DNA of 64,000 nt from Halomarina ordinaria (lineage in GTDB: Archaea > Halobacteriota > Halobacteria > Halobacteriales > Haloarculaceae), in NCBI RefSeq assembly GCF_030553305.1, contig NZ_JARRAH010000003.1:124001-188000 (forward strand), written 5' to 3'. Below, one piece after another: positions 17,080-23,566 of this stretch. Every line of letters begins with the position of its first letter. Position 1 is the first letter of the stretch. The position numbers were made by a program, and so were the translations under genes. Under the pieces are notes generated by a model that was not told the origin of the DNA, ran no database searches, and saw nothing but the letters and a program-made list of their open reading frames with translations.

Positions 17080-17454
17080 GTCGTCCGACTGGGCGAGCGC
17101 GCGAATCCGCTCTTTCGTCTCCTCGGGGTGGGCCTCGAAGGCGACTTCGAAGACGGCGCGGTAGAAGTGCTTGTTCTTCTCCAGGACGTATCCCTCGCGC
17201 TTGAGTTGCTTCTTGAGGCGGGTGAACGTGACGTCGATGTCCTCGCTCTGGGTGGGTTCGACGTAGATGGTCGCGGAGTCCCAGTCCTCGCGGATGTTCA
17301 ACTGGTCGTCGCGTTCCGTCCCGGACGACTGCGCCTCCGGAGTCGTCTCCCCTTCTCCTTCGGCCTCGTCGTCGGTCGTTCCACTGGATTCGCCCGTTCG
17401 CTCGTCGGTGCTCGCGGACGGGTCCTCGAACCGCTCGTCCATTCCGCGGGGCAT
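17059..17454 (-). CDS. Small ParA partner with a ribbon-helix-helix-like C-terminal domain (candidate centromere-binding protein)
   Basis: The 131-residue protein has two parts. Residues 1-57 are very acidic and low in complexity, probably disordered. Residues 58-120 look like a ribbon-helix-helix domain: a short strand SATIYVE, a helix about 72-86 rich in Lys and Arg (FTRLKKQLKREG) and a long helix about 94-119. Its ATG lies one base after the parA stop, so the two are co-transcribed. By analogy with RHH partners of ParA (omega, ParG, SegB) it would bind the surrounding 8-bp repeats, build the partition complex and repress the operon. This role is inferred from position and predicted fold; I do not recognise a named family. 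Confidence 0.7.
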   Translation of the reverse strand: MPRGMDERFEDPSASTDERTGESSGTTDDEAEGEGETTPEAQSSGTERDDQLNIREDWDSATIYVEPTQSEDIDVTFTRLKKQLKREGYVLEKNKHFYRAVFEVAFEAHPEETKERIRALAQSDDGESRSR

Positions 17455-17455
17455 C

Positions 17456-18367
17456 TCAGGCCTCCACCTCCGTCCGCTCGAACGCGCGTTCGAGCGTCGC
17501 CGCGACCTCGGAGAAGAGTTCGCGTTCGACGGTCTGGTCGTTCGCGTCCTCCCACTGGAAGACGTCCATCCCGTTGTCCCAGGCGCGCTGGATGGCGACG
17601 CGCATCGGGAGCCGGAAGACGGGCGCCATCGACGCCCACGAGTCGTCGAACGCCTCGAGGAACTTCCGCGACTGGCCGTCCGACCGGTACATGTTCGCCA
17701 GCAGGCCGACGATGGCGATGTCGATGCCCTGGTTCGTCTCGATGGACTCCAGCTGGTCCCAGAGGTCGTCGAGCGCGTCGCGCGAGGTCGCCTGGGTCTG
17801 GGCGGCGAGGAAGACGTTCTGTGCGGCGATGAACGCCGCGTCGGTCAGCACCGAGAGGTCGGGCGGACAGTCGACGAGGACGAAGTCGTACTCGTGGCCG
17901 TCGTCGATGAGGACTTCGAGTGCCTGTTTCAGCGAGAGGCGGGCGTTCGCGTCGTCCATCCAGTCGCGGGCCAGGCCCATGTCCTTGTGACTCGGGACGA
18001 GATCGAAGTTCAGGTGGTCGTACTCGTCGGCCTCGACGAGTATCTCCGAGAGCGCCGTGTCGTGGGTACGGGGGTTGTCGACGAGGACGTCGAGGAGGTT
18101 CGAATCGTCGGTGACGAGGAGGTTCGGCAGGTCGTTCTTCGGGTTCGAGGGGTCCGCGTCGTCTCCCGGCCCGAGGCCGAGGCCCTTCGTCATGTCCGCC
18201 TGCGGGTCGAGGTCGATGGCGAGGACGTCGTGTCCACGGGTCGCGAGCGCCCCCGCGCTGTTGATCGTCGCGGTAGTCTTCCCGGTCCCACCCTTCTGGT
18301 TTCCGAACGCGACCGTGGGAACGCCCGTCGAGGGCGTGACGGCCCAGCCGCGCGGTACGTCACTCAT
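17456..18367 (-). CDS. parA: ParA-type partition ATPase
   Basis: The 303-residue protein has the deviant Walker A motif KGGTGKTT (residues 25-32), the A' motif AIDLDPQADMT and Walker B FVLVDCPPDLS, with later conserved stretches around AAQTQATSRDALDDL. ParA ATPases bind the nucleoid in dimer form and move or space plasmids and chromosomes with a DNA-binding partner. The N-terminus lacks the long helix-turn-helix extension of type Ia ParA, so it is of the short (type Ib-like) class, in which the partner protein is the repressor. The ATG at 18367 is preceded by TTATGA (18391-18396), about 24-29 bases up, and by three octads lying between that box and the start. Confidence 0.95.
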   Translation of the reverse strand: MSDVPRGWAVTPSTGVPTVAFGNQKGGTGKTTATINSAGALATRGHDVLAIDLDPQADMTKGLGLGPGDDADPSNPKNDLPNLLVTDDSNLLDVLVDNPRTHDTALSEILVEADEYDHLNFDLVPSHKDMGLARDWMDDANARLSLKQALEVLIDDGHEYDFVLVDCPPDLSVLTDAAFIAAQNVFLAAQTQATSRDALDDLWDQLESIETNQGIDIAIVGLLANMYRSDGQSRKFLEAFDDSWASMAPVFRLPMRVAIQRAWDNGMDVFQWEDANDQTVERELFSEVAATLERAFERTEVEA

Positions 18368-18371
18368 ACCT

Positions 18372-18395
18372 GAGTCATTGAATCAGGGAGTCATA
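18372..18395. repeat. Octad array B1 in the parA promoter
   Basis: Three contiguous units at 18372, 18380 and 18388 (GAGTCATT, GAATCAGG, GAGTCATA) fill the space between the parA start codon and its TATA-like box, and overlap the box. A protein bound here would block transcription of the parA operon, which suggests autorepression. Confidence 0.75.
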
Positions 18396-18495
18396 AACGT
18401 ACGTCAGACAATCGGGGCGACCCGGAGCACTCGCACGACGAGCCACCCGGCCTGCGCCTGCACGCCCAATGGGGTACGTTTCGACCAAAATCGTT

Positions 18496-18535
18496 GAATC
18501 AGTGATTCAAGGAAGCAACGACTCGTGTACTCAGG
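18496..18535. repeat. Octad array B2 upstream of parA
   Basis: Five units in exact 8-bp register begin at 18496 (GAATCAGT), 18504 (GATTCAAG), 18512, 18520 and 18528 (TACTCAGG). About 100 bases of GC-rich sequence without octads separate it from array B1. Confidence 0.75.
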
Positions 18536-18583
18536 GCGGACGACAATCCGAGCGCCGTATGTGGAATTCGACCAGTAGTAAGT

Positions 18584-18796
18584 GAATCAGTGACATCAGG
18601 AGTCAACGAATCAAAGATGTAATGAACGGCCAAATCAACGACATAAAGTCAAGGAATCAATGAATCATTGACTCAGTGTATCAGTAAATCAGTACATCAA
18701 TGAATCACGAAAGCATCGACTGCAGGCTCAGGGAATCATCGACCGATGGAGTCGGTGAATCCCGGAGTCCACCAATCAGTGATTCAATGAAACGTC
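18584..18796. repeat. Main octad array B3 (about 26 units)
   Basis: This is the longest array. The unit consensus is GANTCANN, most often GAATCAGT or GAATCAAT. Units at 18654, 18662, 18670, 18678, 18686, 18694 and 18702 are seven in perfect 8-bp phase. The array continues with a two-base phase slip near 18646 and a one-base slip near 18725, then in register from 18733 to 18796 (units include GAGTCGGT, GAATCCCG, CAATCAGT, GATTCAAT). The composition is much more AT-rich than the flanks. It has the look of a centromere-like partition site. Confidence 0.85.
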
Positions 18797-18845
18797 GAAC
18801 GCGTCGGGGACGCCCGCTCGACGGGCAACGACGCACCACGCCGTC

Positions 18846-18909
18846 GAATCAGGGAATCCGTAGGTATCGGATTCGAGGAGTACGTGAGTCACGGATTCCA
18901 TGAGACGGT
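18846..18909. repeat. Octad array B4 next to the recombinase gene
   Basis: Eight units in register begin at 18846 (GAATCAGG), 18854 (GAATCCGT), 18862, 18870 (GATTCGAG), 18878, 18886 (GAGTCACG), 18894 (GATTCCAT) and 18902. A 49-base GC-rich gap separates it from array B3. The array ends 78 bases before the stop codon of the tyrosine recombinase. Confidence 0.75.
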
Positions 18910-18987
18910 AGGCGAACACGCGAAAAGGAACCGTCCCGGTGCCCCAGAGTGGCAGACAGGGCGACAAACGGGCGCTCACTGCACGTC

Positions 18988-20289
18988 TCAGTCGGCGAAC
19001 GCGTCCGCCAGTCGGTCGCGCATGAACTCACGCCGGACCCGGCGGGACCGCGAGTCGGAGAGGTAGTTCCGCACGACGACCCGGGGGTCGCTGCTCCCCT
19101 GCTCCGCGGCGATGGTCTCGACCCCCTCGAGGACGCCCTCCAGGACGGCGGTGTAGGTGTCGTACCAGAAGCGCCGACACAGCTGTGGACTCGGCCGCTC
19201 CCCGCCGATACGGGCGGGGAGGTCGGCCTCGGCAGCGAGCGCCTGGAACCAGTTCCGGACCGTGTTACGGGTCACGTGGGGCGTTTCGCCCCGAGCGGAG
19301 GGGAAGAGATAACCCGTCCACGCGTCGTCGACCGCCAGTTCGTCGACGCGCGCATCGAGCGCCGCGAGGCCGAACAGCACCGAAACCTCGCCCGGACCGT
19401 TCTTGCGGTCGTCGAACCGGACGTAAGGGACGTCGTCGTCGGGGACGTCACGGGTAATCTGTGAGGCGTGCAGCGCGGCGACCTCGCTCGCCCTGAGTCC
19501 CCACCCGGCGAGGGCGGTCACCAGGAGTCGGTCCCGCGGGGTCGAGGCCGCCCGCGTCAGCGCCCGGACGTGTGTCGCCGAGAGCGCCGGCGTCGACGAC
19601 GCGGCCGTCTCCCACTTGAACTCGTCGTAGAGGCCGCTCGCGGGGTTCAGCGAGGCGACGCGCCGCCCCACCAGGTGCTGGTACCAGGCGTCGACGACGC
19701 GGCGCACCCGCTGGAGCGTCTGGGCGCTGTACGCACGGTCGGCCCCCTCGTTCAACCAGTCGAACGCCGCGTAGCAGGCGTCGACGGCCGCGTGGGCGGG
19801 CGTCTCGCGCTCACGGAGGACCGGCGTGAGGAGGTCGTCCGTCCCGTTCGCCTCCCGGTACGCTCGCACGTAGAGGTTCAGTCGGGTTCGAAGGGCGTCG
19901 ACGGACGACGCCGCGAGCCCGTGTCGCGACCGCCGACGGTCGAGGAAGCGTTCGAGGGCGTCGACGGTCCGCCCGTCCGCGGTCGCCCACGCGTAGCCGT
20001 CGTCGACCGACCCGAGTCCGAGGTCCTCGGTCCAGAACTCCCCGAAGGAACGGCCGTGATGGCGCCGCAGCGCCGCGAGAAACGACCGGGCCCCGTGGTC
20101 GCGGAACCACTGGTGCGTGGGTCGCTCGCACGTCGGGTCGATACCCGTCGCCTCCAGACACGGGGCGACCCGGTCGCGGTACAGGGCGACGAACTCCTCC
20201 AGCGAACACGCCGACCACCGAACGTCGTCGAACGAGGGCGTTCGACGGCCGTCGAGTCCGTCCGTTTCGGTCGGCTCCGGCCGGGTCAT
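18988..20289 (-). CDS. Tyrosine recombinase / integrase
   Basis: The 433-residue protein has a SAM-like core-binding N-terminal half (about 105-225) and a C-terminal catalytic domain. The catalytic set can be placed as R266 in GWGLRASEVAAL, K296 in DRKNG, R372 in PQLCRRFWYDTY and nucleophile Y409 in VVRNYLS. The two histidines usual in boxes II and III appear as Q369 and S399, so this is a divergent member. Such enzymes integrate elements, resolve multimers or invert DNA. Its position just beyond the octad arrays and parA suggests a resolvase of the replicon or the integrase of an element. It reads toward the arrays. No tRNA gene or clear att site is visible. Confidence 0.88.
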   Translation of the reverse strand: MTRPEPTETDGLDGRRTPSFDDVRWSACSLEEFVALYRDRVAPCLEATGIDPTCERPTHQWFRDHGARSFLAALRRHHGRSFGEFWTEDLGLGSVDDGYAWATADGRTVDALERFLDRRRSRHGLAASSVDALRTRLNLYVRAYREANGTDDLLTPVLRERETPAHAAVDACYAAFDWLNEGADRAYSAQTLQRVRRVVDAWYQHLVGRRVASLNPASGLYDEFKWETAASSTPALSATHVRALTRAASTPRDRLLVTALAGWGLRASEVAALHASQITRDVPDDDVPYVRFDDRKNGPGEVSVLFGLAALDARVDELAVDDAWTGYLFPSARGETPHVTRNTVRNWFQALAAEADLPARIGGERPSPQLCRRFWYDTYTAVLEGVLEGVETIAAEQGSSDPRVVVRNYLSDSRSRRVRREFMRDRLADAFAD

Positions 20290-20718
20290 TCGAGCCCCCG
20301 TCGACTCGGTCGGTCCGCGCGTCGAGCGCGACGAGGCTCGGCGGGAAGCCCGCTCGCTGGCCGGTCCGCCGGTGGTGAGAGCGCCATCTACTGGTCGTAC
20401 GCCGTTTCAGTCGGTTTACTAATCAATCTGTGGGTTAGGCAGACCAGTTCAGTCTGCGTACCCCACGCCCCTCACGCACCGAAATGACCCCAAATCGATG
20501 AATTCTATGTTGATATATCGAAATCGCGAGCAGTGGTTCCACAGAGGTTCGGCGTTTGGATTTCTACAAATCACACGCTCGAAGGACTGTACCACCCGTG
20601 AATCAGTCAGTAGTAGATATTCACCAGCTGTCACTCTACCATGAGTCACCAGTCAGCACCGCAGCGGGTCGTCGGCCACTCAGCAGTCATCAGTTGCCGC
20701 TTTTGATAGACACTGAGC
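20290..20718. other. Intergenic region upstream of the recombinase
   Basis: No supportable gene is seen. The inverted repeat GCAGAC-N7-GTCTGC at 20439-20457 lies about 150 bases before the recombinase start and could be an operator or a recombination site. Around 20500-20620 the base composition drops to near-neutral GC, unlike the flanking genes. Single GAATCA-like words occur here, but without 8-bp phasing. Confidence 0.45.
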
Positions 20719-20841
20719 GTGAGTCTGTCATCAGTCTCAGGCGGATTGTTATCGGGTACGTCGGTAGGGGTGTTGGTACTGCTAATAGGATATGTGGGAT
20801 GGCCACTTGCCCAAAGTGATTTATTAATCTATAAATTATAA
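20719..20841 (+). CDS. Possible 40-residue single-helix membrane peptide
   Basis: A GTG at 20719 opens a 40-codon frame that ends with TAA at 20839-20841. The product is one hydrophobic helix (about residues 9-30, SGGLLSGTSVGVLVLLIGYV) with a short polar tail. It lies ten bases before another small membrane ORF on the same strand. No family is recognised and no ribosome-binding site is clear; the case rests on the clean hydrophobic profile and the position. Confidence 0.35.
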   Translation: MSLSSVSGGLLSGTSVGVLVLLIGYVGWPLAQSDLLIYKL

Positions 20842-20850
20842 TTCATATCA

Positions 20851-21012
20851 ATGGTCCTTGGAACACTCCTGAACCTCTTCTTCGACTTCATATTTATCGT
20901 GATTGCAGTGTATGTCGGGGCGTACTTAGCACTTGCAAACTTTCATTATACCTCAGAACCAGACAGTACAGCCTCCACCGGTGACACACCACCCGAGACA
21001 CGGGACGAGTGA
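20851..21012 (+). CDS. Small single-pass membrane protein (53 residues)
   Basis: The ATG at 20851 follows an AT-rich promoter with TATAAATTATA at about 20830-20840. The predicted protein has one N-terminal hydrophobic helix (residues 3-30, with LFFDFIFIVIAVYVGAYLAL) and a polar, acidic, Ser/Thr-rich tail ending ETRDE. It has no recognisable family. Codon use is less GC-rich than in neighbouring genes, which suggests recent acquisition together with the recombinase region. A role at the membrane is inferred only from hydropathy. Confidence 0.55.
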   Translation: MVLGTLLNLFFDFIFIVIAVYVGAYLALANFHYTSEPDSTASTGDTPPETRDE

Positions 21013-21051
21013 GTAGTTCCCCGAGTACAGAGCGCGTCTCTCGCTCCCCGC

Positions 21052-21222
21052 TCAGTTGGCGATAATCCGGGCGATCCAGACGATCGGGACGACCGGGATG
21101 GCCAGTCCCGTGACCAGAAGCACGATCGCGATCAGGACTTTCTCCGCACGACTCGAGTCGTGCCATATCGAGTGCCACATGTCGTCGATCGACTGTGCCG
21201 TTCGCTGAATCAGTTGAGCCAT
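21052..21222 (-). CDS. Small membrane protein (56 residues)
   Basis: The ATG at 21222 gives a 56-residue protein with an amphipathic N-terminal half (residues 1-27, MAQLIQRTAQSIDDMWHSIW) and one C-terminal transmembrane helix (about 28-54). It converges with the small membrane ORF at 20851. The frame is open to 21300, but the added residues look like spurious upstream sequence. No family is recognised. Confidence 0.55.
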   Translation of the reverse strand: MAQLIQRTAQSIDDMWHSIWHDSSRAEKVLIAIVLLVTGLAIPVVPIVWIARIIAN

Positions 21223-21296
21223 GTTCTGAATTCCGGGTAACGAGACCAAAAGCCTGCGGCCTGCACGAGTCGGAGACGCTTCGAGGACGGACCGGC

Positions 21297-22280
21297 TCAC
21301 CGTCCGGGGGGTCTGCGTGTCGAGCGAACGTGTTCACGGAGCCCGTAGACGAAGGGGGCGCCGAGGACGACCGCGCCCCCACCCATGAGCGTGTACCCGA
21401 GCGTCGAGATGCGGCGGCTGTCCTCCTCCCCGACGACGAGGACCCCACGCATGCCCTCCTCGCCGTACTCGGTACACTCGTACCTGCTCACGCCATCGCC
21501 GTCGAACGCGACCGCGAAGCGGTGTCCCGCCCCCGCGACCTGTTCGCTGTGGTACCCGAGGTCGGCGTCCGTCACGTCGTAGAGCTGGTCGCCGACCCAC
21601 TCCCAGACGACGGTCGTCCCGGGGTCGATACGCATCGCCGGCGGGTCGAACGCGTACGGGCCCCCGTTGCCCTCCGCGCCCACCTCGACGACGACCTCGG
21701 ACTCACCGCGCCGGTCGACGAGTTCGTGGTAGTTCTCGGTGTCCGCCAGCCAGCCGTCGTAGGTCTCGTCGGGACGGGTCGGCGTGTCGGTCCCACCGCC
21801 GCCACCGCCCAGCGAGACCGTCACGTCACCGACCACGACGGCGCCTCTCATCCCCACCGACTCGTGGGGGGTACAGGCGTAGCGCGTGACCCCTGTCGAG
21901 TCGAGGGTCGTCTCGAAGGTGTCGCCGCTCGACTGGTAGTACTCCGATTCGAACGCGCCGTCCTTCGCGACGACGTTGTGGGACCCACCGTCGCCGGTCC
22001 ACGTCCAGACGACGGTCGTCCCGGGGTCGACGCGGACGGCAGCGGGCGCGAACGCGAACGCACCGCCGTTCCCCGCTGCCCCCACGGTGACCTCGACGCG
22101 TGACTGTCCGCGGGCGTCGGTCACCTCCGCGACGCCCTCGGTGTTCGCGAACCACGCCGCGAGGTCGACCGCCGCTCCGCCCGCCTGCGCCGTCGCGGAA
22201 CCCGCGAGCAGTCCCGGTGCGACCATCGCACCGGCCGTCGCCGCGAGGAACCGCCGGCGAGTCGTGTCGGTCATCGCCAT
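21297..22280 (-). CDS. Tat-exported protein with two halocyanin-like cupredoxin domains
   Basis: The 327-residue protein has a twin-arginine signal (TTRRRFLAATAG), two cupredoxin domains (about 38-152 and 175-285) and a C-terminal transmembrane helix (291-313), so it is anchored outside the cell membrane. The first domain keeps the blue-copper ligands His101, Cys136, His139 and Met144. In the second, Cys269 and Met277 remain but both histidines are tyrosine (Y234, Y272), so normal type 1 copper binding is unlikely there. Halocyanins are small electron carriers of haloarchaea. The ATG at 22280 shares its A with the stop codon of the upstream multicopper oxidase gene, implying coupled translation; an ATG at 22274 is possible. 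Confidence 0.9.
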   Translation of the reverse strand: MAMTDTTRRRFLAATAGAMVAPGLLAGSATAQAGGAAVDLAAWFANTEGVAEVTDARGQSRVEVTVGAAGNGGAFAFAPAAVRVDPGTTVVWTWTGDGGSHNVVAKDGAFESEYYQSSGDTFETTLDSTGVTRYACTPHESVGMRGAVVVGDVTVSLGGGGGGTDTPTRPDETYDGWLADTENYHELVDRRGESEVVVEVGAEGNGGPYAFDPPAMRIDPGTTVVWEWVGDQLYDVTDADLGYHSEQVAGAGHRFAVAFDGDGVSRYECTEYGEEGMRGVLVVGEEDSRRISTLGYTLMGGGAVVLGAPFVYGLREHVRSTRRPPGR

Positions 22281-23425
22281 CACGCCTCGTACCCCGCGTA
22301 GTCCATCACCGTCCGGAACAGTTCGGTGTCCATCGCCTCCCGGTAGACGACCGCGTTGAGCATTCCGCCGGGGTAGGACGACCCGTTGCGGACGTGGTCG
22401 ACCTTGTGACAGTGCATGAGGTAGATGCCGGGGTCGGCGTCGGCCTCGAACTCCACGGTGTACCGTTCGGCAGGCGCGACGTTCACCACGTCCTGGTCGA
22501 ACTGGAGCGCCTCGGGCATCGGACTGCCGTCCTTCTCGACGACGCGGAACCGGTGGTTGTGGACGTGCAGCGGGTGGCTCATGAACCCGGCGTTGACCCA
22601 GTGGACACGGACCGTGTCACCCGATTCGACGATGACGGGCGAGCCGGTCTCGGGGTGGAACGTCGCGGGCGCGGACTTCCCGTTGAACGTGAAGGCGTCG
22701 GCCGTCCGACCGGTGAGGTCGTAGCTGACGTCCTCACCGCCGTGTTGTCGCGACAGGCGGGTGTCCCACTCCTTGGCCGTCATGAAGTACTCCTTGTCCG
22801 CTTCCTCGTAGCCCTCCGGGTCGACGCGCAGGATGCCGTACATCCCCATGTCCATGTGCATCGGCGTCTGGTAGTGGCAGTGATACAGGTGGGTCCCGGG
22901 GACGTTCGCCGGGATGTCGTAGGTGTGGCTCTCGCCGGGCATCACCGTGATACCGGTCGTCGTCGGCACCCCGTCGTTCTCCCACGTCTTGCGCACGCCG
23001 TGGAAGTGCAGCGTGTGAGGGACCTCCATCTCGGAGTTGTCGAGGGTGATCTTCAGGTCGTTCCCCTCGGTCGTCCGGAGGATGGGACCGGGGACGCTCG
23101 GCGTGCCGTCGTCGGCCTGGAACGCCCAGACGACGGGGAGGTCGACCGGTCCGCCCATCGTCTCGCCAGGGTGGATGGCGTGGTGCGCCATCACCGACTT
23201 GATCGTCACCTCGTGCCCCCGCTCGTCGAGGTTCACGACCTCCGGACGGCCGGTCGAGGGGAGGTCGGAGGGGGCCCGGGTGCTGTTGGGAGCGGTGTCG
23301 ACGACGGATGCGGACGGCGACGACACCGTGGTACAACCCGCCGTCGCGAGGAGACCGGCCGACCCGGTCGCGGCGAGGAACTGTCGTCGGGAGATACCTC
23401 GTCCAGGAGCGCCAATCTCGGACAT
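22280..23425 (-). CDS. Multicopper oxidase, Tat-exported lipoprotein
   Basis: The 381-residue protein starts with a Tat signal (SRRQFLAATG) followed by a lipobox LLATAGC with Cys31, so it is probably lipid-anchored on the outer face. Copper motifs are HTLHFHG (137-143), HLYHCHYQTPM (179-189), HPLHVHNH (284-291) and HCHKVDH (338-344) with Met355. It is shorter than three-domain laccases and resembles two-domain multicopper oxidases. Such enzymes oxidise organic or metal donors with reduction of O2 to water, or reduce nitrite. The halocyanin-like gene directly downstream is a likely redox partner. TTATC at about 23450-23456 fits a leaderless start. Confidence 0.9.
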   Translation of the reverse strand: MSEIGAPGRGISRRQFLAATGSAGLLATAGCTTVSSPSASVVDTAPNSTRAPSDLPSTGRPEVVNLDERGHEVTIKSVMAHHAIHPGETMGGPVDLPVVWAFQADDGTPSVPGPILRTTEGNDLKITLDNSEMEVPHTLHFHGVRKTWENDGVPTTTGITVMPGESHTYDIPANVPGTHLYHCHYQTPMHMDMGMYGILRVDPEGYEEADKEYFMTAKEWDTRLSRQHGGEDVSYDLTGRTADAFTFNGKSAPATFHPETGSPVIVESGDTVRVHWVNAGFMSHPLHVHNHRFRVVEKDGSPMPEALQFDQDVVNVAPAERYTVEFEADADPGIYLMHCHKVDHVRNGSSYPGGMLNAVVYREAMDTELFRTVMDYAGYEA

Positions 23426-23566
23426 ACATATAACCGTTGAACAGTGCGGGAGATAAGCAGGTCATCCGATTCTCGGGGCGTAGGAACGAGCCGCTAGTGG
23501 GAGGAGCCCCCGAGTGCTAGGTTCGAGGGAACGTGTCCAGCAGGTGAGACCACGCCCTTCGACGGG

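Noticed and set aside
17059-18367. Ordinary MinD or septum-site ATPase instead of partition ParA
   Set aside because: The one-base spacing to a DNA-binding-like partner and the octads in its promoter fit a partition operon, and the protein lacks the C-terminal amphipathic membrane helix of MinD.
18372-18909. CRISPR array
   Set aside because: The repeated units are eight bases long and contiguous, without unique spacers of 30-40 bases, and no cas genes are present.
20600-20760. Further octad array beyond the recombinase gene
   Set aside because: Several GAATCA, GAGTCA and TCATCAGT words occur, but their distances are not multiples of eight, so I do not count them as part of the system.
18988-20829. 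tRNA gene or attachment site beside the recombinase
   Set aside because: I looked for the T-loop words and acceptor-stem pairing of a tRNA and for flanking direct repeats and found none that hold up.
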